Part shown: positions 34,863 through 42,585 of the stretch, in pieces
How positions within the stretch are numbered: the stretch's first letter is position 1
Layout of the letters: each line of letters begins with the position of its first letter
Origin: REEB506 sp049317545
GTDB taxonomy: Bacteria > Pseudomonadota > Alphaproteobacteria > Caulobacterales > Aquidulcibacteraceae
DNA length: 64,000 bases
NCBI GenBank assembly: GCA_049317545.1
Contig: JBMOIB010000003.1
Coordinates: forward strand, 1 to 64,000
Reading direction: 5' to 3'
Made by a program: the position numbers and the translations under genes
Notes under the pieces: model-generated
Databases searched by the model: none
Told to the model about the DNA's origin: nothing
The model's input: only the letters and a program-made list of their open reading frames with translations

Positions 34863-37063
34863 CTGAACAAAAGCCGCGCCGCCGCGGCGGCGCTGCAAGC
34901 GCTGCGCCCGCGCCGATCACGATCGACCAGCCCAACCGTTTCCTGAACCGAGAATTGTCCTGGCTTGCGTTCAACACGCGGGTCTTGGAGGAGGCCGAGA
35001 ACCCGGCGCATCCCCTGCTGGAGCGGCTGCGCTTCCTGTCGATCTCGGCGAACAATCTCGACGAATTCTACATGGTCCGCGTCGCGGGTCTGCATGAGCA
35101 GGTGAAGGCCGGCGTCGCCACCCTGAGCCAGGACGGCCTGAGCCCGGCGGAGCAGCTCGAAAAGGTGTCCGCCGCCGCTGGCGCGCTGATGGCCAAACAG
35201 CAGGAGCGCTGGCAGGCGCTGCGCTTGGAGCTGAAAGAGGCCGGGATCCGCGTCCTCGACTCCAGCGAACTCACGTCGGCTGACCTCACTTGGCTGCGGA
35301 CGATGTTCCTTGATCGGATTTTCCCGCTCCTGACGCCGCTCGCCGTCGATCCCGCGCACCCGTTTCCGTTCATCCCGAACCTCGGGTTCGCGATCGCCTA
35401 TTCGCTGCGCCGCCGCGAAGACGGCAAGACGATGAACGCGCTCGTTCCGGCGCCGACGCAGGTCAGCCGGTTCCTGGAAGCGCCGGGCATGGGCGCGGAG
35501 GCTGCGGGGCGCTCGGAGCGTCGCTTCGTGCCGCTCGAGACGGCGATCACGGCGTGCATCGATCTCCTGTTCCCGGGCTATGACGTCATCGCGAGCGGCG
35601 CGTTCCGCGTCGTGCGCGACAGCGACGTCGAACTCGAAGAGGAAGCCGAGGACCTGGTCCGTGAGTTCCAGACGCTCCTCAAGCAGCGGCGTCTCGGCGA
35701 CATCGTTCGCCTCAAGCTCGATGCGGCGATGCCGGATGATCTGCGCGAGTTCGTCATCCGTGAAATCAACGCCGATCCGCACGACGTCGTCGCCGCGGAG
35801 GGGATGCTGGGGATGGCCCAGCTCGCGCAGCTGATCGTCGACGAGCGCGCGGACCTGAAGTTCCCCGCCTTCGATCCGCGCTATGCGGAACGGATCCGCG
35901 ATTTTGGCGGCGACATTTTCGCCGCCATCCGCGCCAAGGACATGCTCATCCATCACCCGTTCGAAAGCTTCGACGCGGTGGTGCAGTTCATCCGTCAGGC
36001 CGCCGCCGATCCGAACGTCGTGGCGATCAAGCAAACGCTTTACCGCACGTCGAAGAACTCGCCGATCGTCGCCGCGCTGATCGAGGCCGCCGAGGCGGGC
36101 AAGAACGTCACGGCGCTGGTCGAGATCAAGGCCCGGTTCGACGAAGAGAACAATCTGCGCTGGGCGCGCGACCTGGAGCGCGCGGGGTGCTCGGTCGTTT
36201 ACGGCTTCGTCGACTACAAGACCCACGCCAAGGTGAGCCTCGTCGTGCGTCGCGAGCCCGACGGCCTGAAGACCTACACCCACTTCGGCACGGGCAATTA
36301 TCATCCAATCACGGCGCGCGTTTACACGGACCTGTCCCTGTTCACGGCCGAGCCGGCCTTCGGCCGCGACGCCGGGCGCGTGTTCAATTTCGTCACCGGT
36401 TACGCCAAGCCGGCGGAGCTCGAGAAAATCGGGCTGTCTCCGCTGACGCTCAAGCCGAAGATCCTGGCGCTCATCGACGCCGAGATCGCGCATGTGAAGG
36501 CCGGGCGGCCGGGATCGATCTGGGCGAAGCTCAATTCGCTGGTCGATCCTGTCGTGATCGACGCGCTCTACCGAGCGAGCCAGGAGGGCGTGCGGATCGA
36601 CCTCGTCATTCGCGGCATCTGCTGCCTGCGTCCAGGTGTGCCGGGGCTGTCTGAAAACATCCGGGTCAAGAGCATCGTCGGCCGCTTTCTCGAACATTCG
36701 CGGATCGTCTGCTTTGGCGACGGCAAGCGCATGCCGCATCCGGACGCCAAAGTATTCATCTCCTCGGCCGACTGGATGCCGCGCAATCTGGATCGCCGCG
36801 TCGAGGTTCTTTGCCCGATCGAGAATCCGACCGTGCACCAGCAGGTGCTCGATCAGATCATGGTCGCCAACCTCAACGATGAAGCGCAAAGCTGGTACAT
36901 GGACGCTGAAGGCGTCTATAAGCGAGTCGATGTCTCGCAGCTCGAAAGCGCGTTCTCGGCGCACCATTACTTCATGACGAACCCGTCTCTGTCCGGCCGC
37001 GGCCGCGCCCTCAAGGGCGACGTTCCGCCAAGCTTCGACCACATCGGCCCGCGCGCGGGCTAG
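34859..37063 (+). CDS. ppk: Polyphosphate kinase 1
   Basis: 734 residues. Reversibly makes polyphosphate from ATP. The N-terminal domain begins FLNRELSWLAFN, the PPK1 signature. The phosphorylated histidine is His475 in HFGTGNYHP, by comparison with E. coli His435. A second conserved region (ENIRVKSIVGRFLEHSRI) is present in the C-terminal PLD-like domain. It overlaps hdaA by 4 nt and is followed 8 nt later by ppx, giving a synthesis/degradation pair. Confidence 0.98.
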   Translation: MTEQKPRRRGGAASAAPAPITIDQPNRFLNRELSWLAFNTRVLEEAENPAHPLLERLRFLSISANNLDEFYMVRVAGLHEQVKAGVATLSQDGLSPAEQLEKVSAAAGALMAKQQERWQALRLELKEAGIRVLDSSELTSADLTWLRTMFLDRIFPLLTPLAVDPAHPFPFIPNLGFAIAYSLRRREDGKTMNALVPAPTQVSRFLEAPGMGAEAAGRSERRFVPLETAITACIDLLFPGYDVIASGAFRVVRDSDVELEEEAEDLVREFQTLLKQRRLGDIVRLKLDAAMPDDLREFVIREINADPHDVVAAEGMLGMAQLAQLIVDERADLKFPAFDPRYAERIRDFGGDIFAAIRAKDMLIHHPFESFDAVVQFIRQAAADPNVVAIKQTLYRTSKNSPIVAALIEAAEAGKNVTALVEIKARFDEENNLRWARDLERAGCSVVYGFVDYKTHAKVSLVVRREPDGLKTYTHFGTGNYHPITARVYTDLSLFTAEPAFGRDAGRVFNFVTGYAKPAELEKIGLSPLTLKPKILALIDAEIAHVKAGRPGSIWAKLNSLVDPVVIDALYRASQEGVRIDLVIRGICCLRPGVPGLSENIRVKSIVGRFLEHSRIVCFGDGKRMPHPDAKVFISSADWMPRNLDRRVEVLCPIENPTVHQQVLDQIMVANLNDEAQSWYMDAEGVYKRVDVSQLESAFSAHHYFMTNPSLSGRGRALKGDVPPSFDHIGPRAG

Positions 37064-37071
37064 GGGACGCG

Positions 37072-38577
37072 ATGGCCGTACGCCAACCGCCCGATTCGCT
37101 TGCGCCTGTCCGGGAAGCGGCAGTGCTTGACGTAGGGTCCAATTCAGTTCGCCTCGTCGCCTATCGGATGGACGGGCGCGCAATGACGCCTTTCCTCAAC
37201 GAGAAGGTCATGGCGGGCCTCGGGCGCAATCTGCGCGCGACCGGGCGTCTGTCGCCGGATGGCGTCGAGGCGGCGATGTCGGCGATGCGCCGGTTCCGGA
37301 CATTGCTCGACGCGCTCGGCGTATCGGACGTCGAGGGCGTTGCAACCGCCGCGGTGCGCGACGCCGAAGACGGCCCGGAATTTGTGTCGCGGATCCAGCG
37401 CGAAACCGGGCTGAAGCTGCGGATCATTTCCGGCGCCGACGAAGCGCGCCTGTCGGCGACGGGCGTCTTGTCGAGCGCGCCCGAAGCGCGCGGCGTCGTG
37501 GGCGACCTCGGCGGCTCGAGCCTCGAACTGATCGAGATCGGACGGGGCGAGCCCGGTCGCGGCGAGACCCACCCACTTGGCCCCCTCTCGCTGATGGCGC
37601 CCGGCCCCTTCGACGCCGATCGCGTCGCCGCCGCCGCGGATGCGGTGTTGAACCGCTCGCTTGCGCTCGCCGCCGCCCAGGGCGGCGATTTTTTCGCGGT
37701 CGGCGGTTCGTGGCGCGCGCTGGGCCGCATCGACATTTCGCTGCGCAATCATCCGATCGGGGTCCTGCATCATCACGAAATGACGCGCGCCGACGCGCTG
37801 CGCGTGGTCGAGTTCGTGCGCAAACAGAGCCGCAAATCGCTCGAGCGGTTCGAAGAGGCGGCCGCGAAGCGCGCTGAATCGCTGCCTTACGCCGCCGTCG
37901 TCCTGGAGCGTGTATTGCGCTGGGGCGGCTTCGATCGCGTGGTCTTGTCGTCATACGGCCTGCGCGAGGGCGTCCTCGCCGAGCGCTTGCCTGAAACCGC
38001 GCTCGCCACCCACCCGCTCGTCGCCGCCGCCGAAGCGTTCGGCGCGCCCGGCCAGCGCGCGCGCGCATTTGGCCGCGCGCTCGACGCCTGGATCTCCCCC
38101 GTGCGCGCCGCCGCGCCAATGGCGTTCGGCCGCGAACGCGACGCGCTCGTCTGGGCTGCCGCCTGCCGCATGGCCGATCTTGGCGCGGCTTTGCACCCCG
38201 ACCAGCGCAGCGAGATCATGTTCGACCTCGTGCTTCGCGCACCGCTCGCGGCTGTGACCCATGCCGAGCGCGCCTTCATCGCCGCCGCGATCCACCACCG
38301 GTACACGAAATCGCCGCCTGACGGGGAGCCGGCCTTTCAGAAGCTGCTCGATGAAAACCAGCGCCGCGCGGCCGCCTTGTGCGGCGCCTCGATGCGGCTC
38401 GGCGCCGACCTGTCCGGCCGTTCGCAGGCGCTGCTCGCGGATTTCGTCCTGCGCGTGACGGGCGAGGCGATCGCGGTGTCGACGCGGCGCGACATGCAGC
38501 ACCTCCTGACGGACCAGGCGCTGAAACGCCTCGAGCCGGTGGCGGCGCTTCTGGGGCTCTCGGCGCGCGCGGGCTGA
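37072..38577 (+). CDS. ppx: Ppx/GppA family phosphatase
   Basis: 501 residues. Exopolyphosphatase/guanosine pentaphosphatase of the actin-like ATPase fold. The phosphate-1 motif DVGSNSVRLVAY is at 20-31 and the phosphate-2 motif VGDLGGSSLELIEI near 143-156. The C-terminal half has an HD-like helical domain. Located 8 nt after ppk. Whether it prefers polyphosphate or pppGpp cannot be read from the sequence; the ppk context favours polyphosphate. Confidence 0.93.
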   Translation: MAVRQPPDSLAPVREAAVLDVGSNSVRLVAYRMDGRAMTPFLNEKVMAGLGRNLRATGRLSPDGVEAAMSAMRRFRTLLDALGVSDVEGVATAAVRDAEDGPEFVSRIQRETGLKLRIISGADEARLSATGVLSSAPEARGVVGDLGGSSLELIEIGRGEPGRGETHPLGPLSLMAPGPFDADRVAAAADAVLNRSLALAAAQGGDFFAVGGSWRALGRIDISLRNHPIGVLHHHEMTRADALRVVEFVRKQSRKSLERFEEAAAKRAESLPYAAVVLERVLRWGGFDRVVLSSYGLREGVLAERLPETALATHPLVAAAEAFGAPGQRARAFGRALDAWISPVRAAAPMAFGRERDALVWAAACRMADLGAALHPDQRSEIMFDLVLRAPLAAVTHAERAFIAAAIHHRYTKSPPDGEPAFQKLLDENQRRAAALCGASMRLGADLSGRSQALLADFVLRVTGEAIAVSTRRDMQHLLTDQALKRLEPVAALLGLSARAG

Positions 38578-38638
38578 AGCCGGCGTCATCATGATTTGAC
38601 CAAAGAGCGCGCGGACTGACGCGGCCCTGTCGGCCGGC

Positions 38639-39787
38639 TCAGATCGCCTTGACGCTCACTTTGCCGTTCTCGAGGCTGAGCGCGAGGCGGCCCTGTTTGA
38701 GCGCCAAGGCATGTTCGCCGAACAATTCCCGCCGCCATCCGGACAGCGCGGGCACGTCGGCGTCATCGGACGTGGCGATCGCCTCGATGTCGGCGGTCGT
38801 GGCGATCAGCCGGGCGGCGACGTCGTGCTTTTCCGCCGCGGTGCGCAAAAGCACCTTGAGAAGTTCGATGGTCGGGCCGGCGGAAGGCGCGGCGCCGGCG
38901 CTGCGCTCGACGAGCGGCGCCTTGCGGTCCGGATCGGCGAGCGCGGCCTCGAGGGCGGCGGCGAGTTCCTGACCGCCGCGGGAATTGCCAAAGCCCTTGG
39001 GCACGGCGCGCAGCCGGTCAAACGCCGCCGCCGAGCGCGGCCGCTGTTCGGCGATCTCGTAAAGCGCGTCGTCCTTAAGAACGCGCGCCCGCGGCACGTC
39101 GCGCGACTGGGCGGTGCGCTCGCGCCATTCGGCGGCGACCTTGAGCGCGATGACGTAGTCGCCGGAGGTCTTTCGCAGCTTCAGCCGGTTCCAGGCGTTT
39201 TCCGGCGTGGTGTCGTAAATCTCGGGATCGACGAGCGCGGCGATTTCGTCGGCGACCCAGTTGATGCGGCCATTCCGCTCAAGACGGCCCATCAGCTTGG
39301 GATGAAGATCGCGCAGGTGGGTGACGTCGGCGAGGGCATAGGCGAGCTGGTCCGGGCTCAGGGGCCGACGGCTCCAATCGGTGAACCGGTGGGACTTGTC
39401 GATCCGCCGCTTCAGTTCGCCCGCGACCAGCGCGTCGTAGGCGATCGATTCCCCATAGCCGCAGGCCATCGCCCCGATCTGTGTGTCGAACACCGGCGCC
39501 GGCATCGTCGTCATGGCCTTGAAGAAGATCTCCAAGTCCTGGCGGGCGGCGTGAAAGACCTTCAGGACGGCCGGGTCGGCCAGGACTGCATAGAAGGGCG
39601 CCAGATCGATCCCGGGGGCGAGCGGGTCGATCACGGCCTCGACGCCCTCCGCGGCGGCCTGGATCAGGCACAGCTTCGGCCAATAGGTGGACTCGCGAAG
39701 GAACTCGGTGTCCACGGCGACGAAGGCTTGCTTGCGGAAAGCTTCGCTGACGGCGCTCAGCGCCTCGGTATCGGTGATGACCTGCAT
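38639..39787 (-). CDS. rnd: Ribonuclease D
   Basis: 382 residues. 3'-5' exoribonuclease acting in tRNA 3' maturation. The DEDD exonuclease domain starts VAVDTEFLRESTYWPKLCLIQ with Asp26 and Glu28, and continues with VFHAARQDLEIF and YALADVTHLRDLH. An HRDC domain follows (about 205-290). Divergent from aspS and convergent with ppx across 61 bp, in which AGCCGGC/GCCGGCT can pair at a distance but no T run is seen. Confidence 0.96.
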   Translation of the reverse strand: MQVITDTEALSAVSEAFRKQAFVAVDTEFLRESTYWPKLCLIQAAAEGVEAVIDPLAPGIDLAPFYAVLADPAVLKVFHAARQDLEIFFKAMTTMPAPVFDTQIGAMACGYGESIAYDALVAGELKRRIDKSHRFTDWSRRPLSPDQLAYALADVTHLRDLHPKLMGRLERNGRINWVADEIAALVDPEIYDTTPENAWNRLKLRKTSGDYVIALKVAAEWRERTAQSRDVPRARVLKDDALYEIAEQRPRSAAAFDRLRAVPKGFGNSRGGQELAAALEAALADPDRKAPLVERSAGAAPSAGPTIELLKVLLRTAAEKHDVAARLIATTADIEAIATSDDADVPALSGWRRELFGEHALALKQGRLALSLENGKVSVKAI

Positions 39788-39832
39788 GTGAATCCGTTCT
39801 GCCCCCGGTTGCGGCCGGCGACAAGCGGGCGC

Positions 39833-39882
39833 GCGCGTCAGGCGCGCTCCGCTTCGTCATCGCTGACGCGCCCGCCTTGACA
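39833..39882 (+). promoter_or_regulatory. Inverted repeat and consensus -35 box upstream of aspS
   Basis: GCGCGTCAG (39833-39841) and CTGACGCGC (39863-39871) form a perfect 9-bp inverted repeat with a 21-bp spacer. Five bases downstream a perfect TTGACA (39877-39882) lies upstream of aspS. No good -10 is seen 17 bp further (TGGTTC at 39900), so the promoter call is weak. The repeat could be an operator or a transcript hairpin for either divergent gene (rnd or aspS). Confidence 0.35.
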
Positions 39883-39937
39883 TCGCCGCCGGGCGCGTGT
39901 GGTTCTCCCGCCTCCCGAAAGTCCAGGAGCGGCCTCG

Positions 39938-41743
39938 ATGCATGCCTACAGGTCCCATACGTGCGGTGCGCTGCGCGCCGAGCACGTCGGCGCTGCGGTC
40001 CGGTTGTCCGGCTGGGTGCACCGCAAGCGGGACCACGGCGGGGTCTTGTTCATCGACCTGCGCGACCATTACGGAGTCACCCAGCTCGTGATCCTGCCGA
40101 CCAGCGCCGCCTTCCCGGCGCTTGAGCGGGTCCGAGCCGAGAGCGTCGTGCGGATCGACGGGCGCGTCGTGGCGCGCACGCCGGAGACGGTGAACGCCGA
40201 CCTGCCGACCGGCGCGATCGAAGTGCGCGTGGACGAGGCCGAAGCGCTCTCGGAAGCCATGGAGCTGCCGCTGCCGGTGTTCGGCGAGCCGGACTATCCC
40301 GAGGAAATCCGCCTCAAATACCGCTTCCTCGATCTGCGCCGCGAGACGCTGCACAAGCACATCGTGCTGCGCTCGCAAGTCATCGCCTCGCTGCGGCGGC
40401 GGATGATCGATCAGGGCTTCACCGAGTTCCAGACGCCGATCCTGACGGCGTCGAGCCCGGAAGGCGCGCGCGACTTCCTGGTGCCGTCGCGCCTGCATGC
40501 CGGTAAGTTCTACGCGCTCCCGCAGGCGCCCCAGCAATTCAAGCAATTGCTGATGGTGGCGGGGTTTGACCGCTACTTCCAGATCGCGCCCTGTTTCCGC
40601 GACGAGGACGCCCGCGCCGACCGTTCGCCTGGCGAGTTCTACCAGCTCGACCTTGAGATGAGCTTCGTCACCCAGGAAGACGTCTTCGCCGCTCTCGAGC
40701 CGGTTCTGGGCGGCGTGTTCGAGGAATTCGGGGCCGGCAAGGCCGTAACTGCGGCGCCGTTCCCGCGCATCGCCTATCGCGACAGCATGCTGAAGTACGG
40801 CTCAGACAAGCCGGACCTGCGCATTCCGATCGAGATTTGCGACGTGACGTCGATCTTCAAAGAGGATGCCGTCACCTTCAACGCCTTCAAGGGCGTGATC
40901 GCCAAGGGCGGCGTCGTGCGTGCGATTCCGGCGCCGGGCGCAGGCAAGCAGCCGCGGTCCTTCTTCGACAAGCTCAATGACTGGGCCCGTAAGGACATGA
41001 AGGCGGCCGGTCTCGGCTACGTCACGTTCGAAGGCGGCGAGGGTAAGGGACCGATCGCCAAGTTCATTCCGGCCGACCTGCAGAAGAAGCTCGCCGAAAT
41101 GGCCGGCGTCGGCGACGGCGACGCGCTGTTCTTCGCCTGCGATCAGGAACTTGCGGCGGCCAAGCTCGCCGGCCAGGCGCGCCTGCGCATCGGCGCCGAA
41201 CTCGATCTCGGCGAAAAGGACGTGTTCAAGTTCTGCTGGATCGTCGATTTCCCGATGTACGAGTGGAACGAGGACGAGAAGAAGATCGACTTCTCCCACA
41301 ACCCGTTCTCGATGCCGAACTTCGATCACGAGGCGTTCTTGAAGCTCGACGCCTCCGATCGCGAGACGATCGAGGCGATCACGGCGTTCCAGTACGACAT
41401 CGTCTGCAATGGGATCGAGCTGTCGTCCGGCGCCATTCGGAACCACAAGCCCGAGATCATGCTCAAGGCCTTCGAGATCGCCGGCTACGGCGCCGAGGTC
41501 GTCGAGGAGAAGTTCGGCGGCATGCTCAACGCGTTCCGCTATGGCGCGCCGCCGCATGGCGGATCAGCCCCGGGCGTCGACCGGATGGTTATGCTGCTGG
41601 CGGGCGTCGACACGATCCGCGACGTCATCGTCTTCCCGCTCAATCAGCAGGCTCAGGATCTGATGATGAACGCGCCGGGCGAGGTGACGCCGAAGCAATT
41701 GCGCGAGCTGCACCTGCGCGTGGTTCAGGAACCGAAGGCCTAG
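39938..41743 (+). CDS. aspS: Aspartyl-tRNA synthetase
   Basis: 601 residues, bacterial-type class II synthetase with the GAD insertion domain. OB-fold anticodon domain at 1-110, class II motif 2 FRDEDARADRSPGEFYQ, motif 3 GGSAPGVDRMVMLLAG. The anticodon domain reads KRDHGG with His33; a His at this site is known in non-discriminating AspRS that also charges tRNA-Asn, as in Pseudomonas. That would require GatCAB, not in this window. ATG follows CAGGAG; the earlier in-frame start lacks a site. Confidence 0.97.
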   Translation: MHAYRSHTCGALRAEHVGAAVRLSGWVHRKRDHGGVLFIDLRDHYGVTQLVILPTSAAFPALERVRAESVVRIDGRVVARTPETVNADLPTGAIEVRVDEAEALSEAMELPLPVFGEPDYPEEIRLKYRFLDLRRETLHKHIVLRSQVIASLRRRMIDQGFTEFQTPILTASSPEGARDFLVPSRLHAGKFYALPQAPQQFKQLLMVAGFDRYFQIAPCFRDEDARADRSPGEFYQLDLEMSFVTQEDVFAALEPVLGGVFEEFGAGKAVTAAPFPRIAYRDSMLKYGSDKPDLRIPIEICDVTSIFKEDAVTFNAFKGVIAKGGVVRAIPAPGAGKQPRSFFDKLNDWARKDMKAAGLGYVTFEGGEGKGPIAKFIPADLQKKLAEMAGVGDGDALFFACDQELAAAKLAGQARLRIGAELDLGEKDVFKFCWIVDFPMYEWNEDEKKIDFSHNPFSMPNFDHEAFLKLDASDRETIEAITAFQYDIVCNGIELSSGAIRNHKPEIMLKAFEIAGYGAEVVEEKFGGMLNAFRYGAPPHGGSAPGVDRMVMLLAGVDTIRDVIVFPLNQQAQDLMMNAPGEVTPKQLRELHLRVVQEPKA

Positions 41744-41771
41744 ACCGCGAAGCCGCGATCCTGCGACCTGC

Positions 41772-42464
41772 TCACTTCGGGCAGGATCGCAGCGATGCGC
41801 CGGCCGGCAGCTTGGTGTCCTTGTCGCCGCACGCGTCCTTCATCAGCTTTGGCGAATAGCCGCGGACGTTGGAGAAATCTGCGCCCGCCAGGATCGCGCC
41901 CTGAAAGGACGCCCCGGTCAGGTCGGCGCCCGAAAGGTTCGCATTGGTCAGGTCGGCTTTGCGGAAGTCTGAACGGCGCAGATTGGCCCGCAGAAACTGC
42001 GCGCCGACGCCGGTCACGCCGCGAAGGTCAGCGCCCTCGAGATTGGACTGTTGGAACAAAGCGCCGGTGAGATCGGCGCCCGTGAAGTTCGCCTGACGTA
42101 GGACCGCGGCGCTGGCGTCGGCGTGGGCGAGGTTCGTGAGTTCAAACCGGGCGTCTGTGAACGTGCCCCCGGACAGCCGGGCGAACGCCATGTCGGCGCG
42201 GGTGAAATCGGCCTGATCGAAGGTCGAGCCGGTCGCATTGACCCTTTGCAGGCGGGCTCGGGAAAAATCGGCCTTGGTGAAAACGCCGCTCGTCATCCGG
42301 GCGCCGACCAGAGTGGTGCCGGCGAGGTTGCAGGATTCGCAGCGCCCGCTGAGCACGGTGACCTGGGTCGCCGGACCGCGGCCCTGCGCAACCGCCGCGC
42401 CCGTCGCCGCGAGGGCGGAGGCGGCGAAAGCCCAAATCGTGGCTGTGCGCGGAGTCCGAAACAT
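41772..42464 (-). CDS. Secreted pentapeptide-repeat protein
   Basis: 230 residues from the ATG at 42464, which yields a clean signal peptide ending AAVAQ-G. The mature protein is built of A(D/N)LXX five-residue repeats from about residue 50 to 205 (for example ADFTRADMAFA, GADLTGALFQQ, ANLSGADLTGA), predicting a right-handed quadrilateral beta helix. Two cysteines near the start and two at the end may be bridged. No catalytic motif. Function unknown; periplasmic location inferred. A longer start is possible but would bury the signal. Confidence 0.82.
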   Translation of the reverse strand: MFRTPRTATIWAFAASALAATGAAVAQGRGPATQVTVLSGRCESCNLAGTTLVGARMTSGVFTKADFSRARLQRVNATGSTFDQADFTRADMAFARLSGGTFTDARFELTNLAHADASAAVLRQANFTGADLTGALFQQSNLEGADLRGVTGVGAQFLRANLRRSDFRKADLTNANLSGADLTGASFQGAILAGADFSNVRGYSPKLMKDACGDKDTKLPAGASLRSCPK

Positions 42465-42585
42465 CAATCCAGCTATCCGGGCCGGAGCGGAAGTTTCTAG
42501 TGAAAACCGTGTAAGACGGCCGATCGCGGCTGCTCTTTTCTCGATCTGTTGCAAACGCGCCCCGTAGGACTTGGCGCGTCGCTCG

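Noticed and set aside
34811..37183. 790-codon open frame on the minus strand
   Set aside because: Entirely antisense to ppk; composition (Arg, Asp, Glu, His) is typical of codon-position shadows and no motif is present.
41757..41788. Terminator between aspS and the pentapeptide gene
   Set aside because: GATCCTGC/GCAGGATC can pair across the pentapeptide gene's stop, but no T run follows on either strand; too weak to call.
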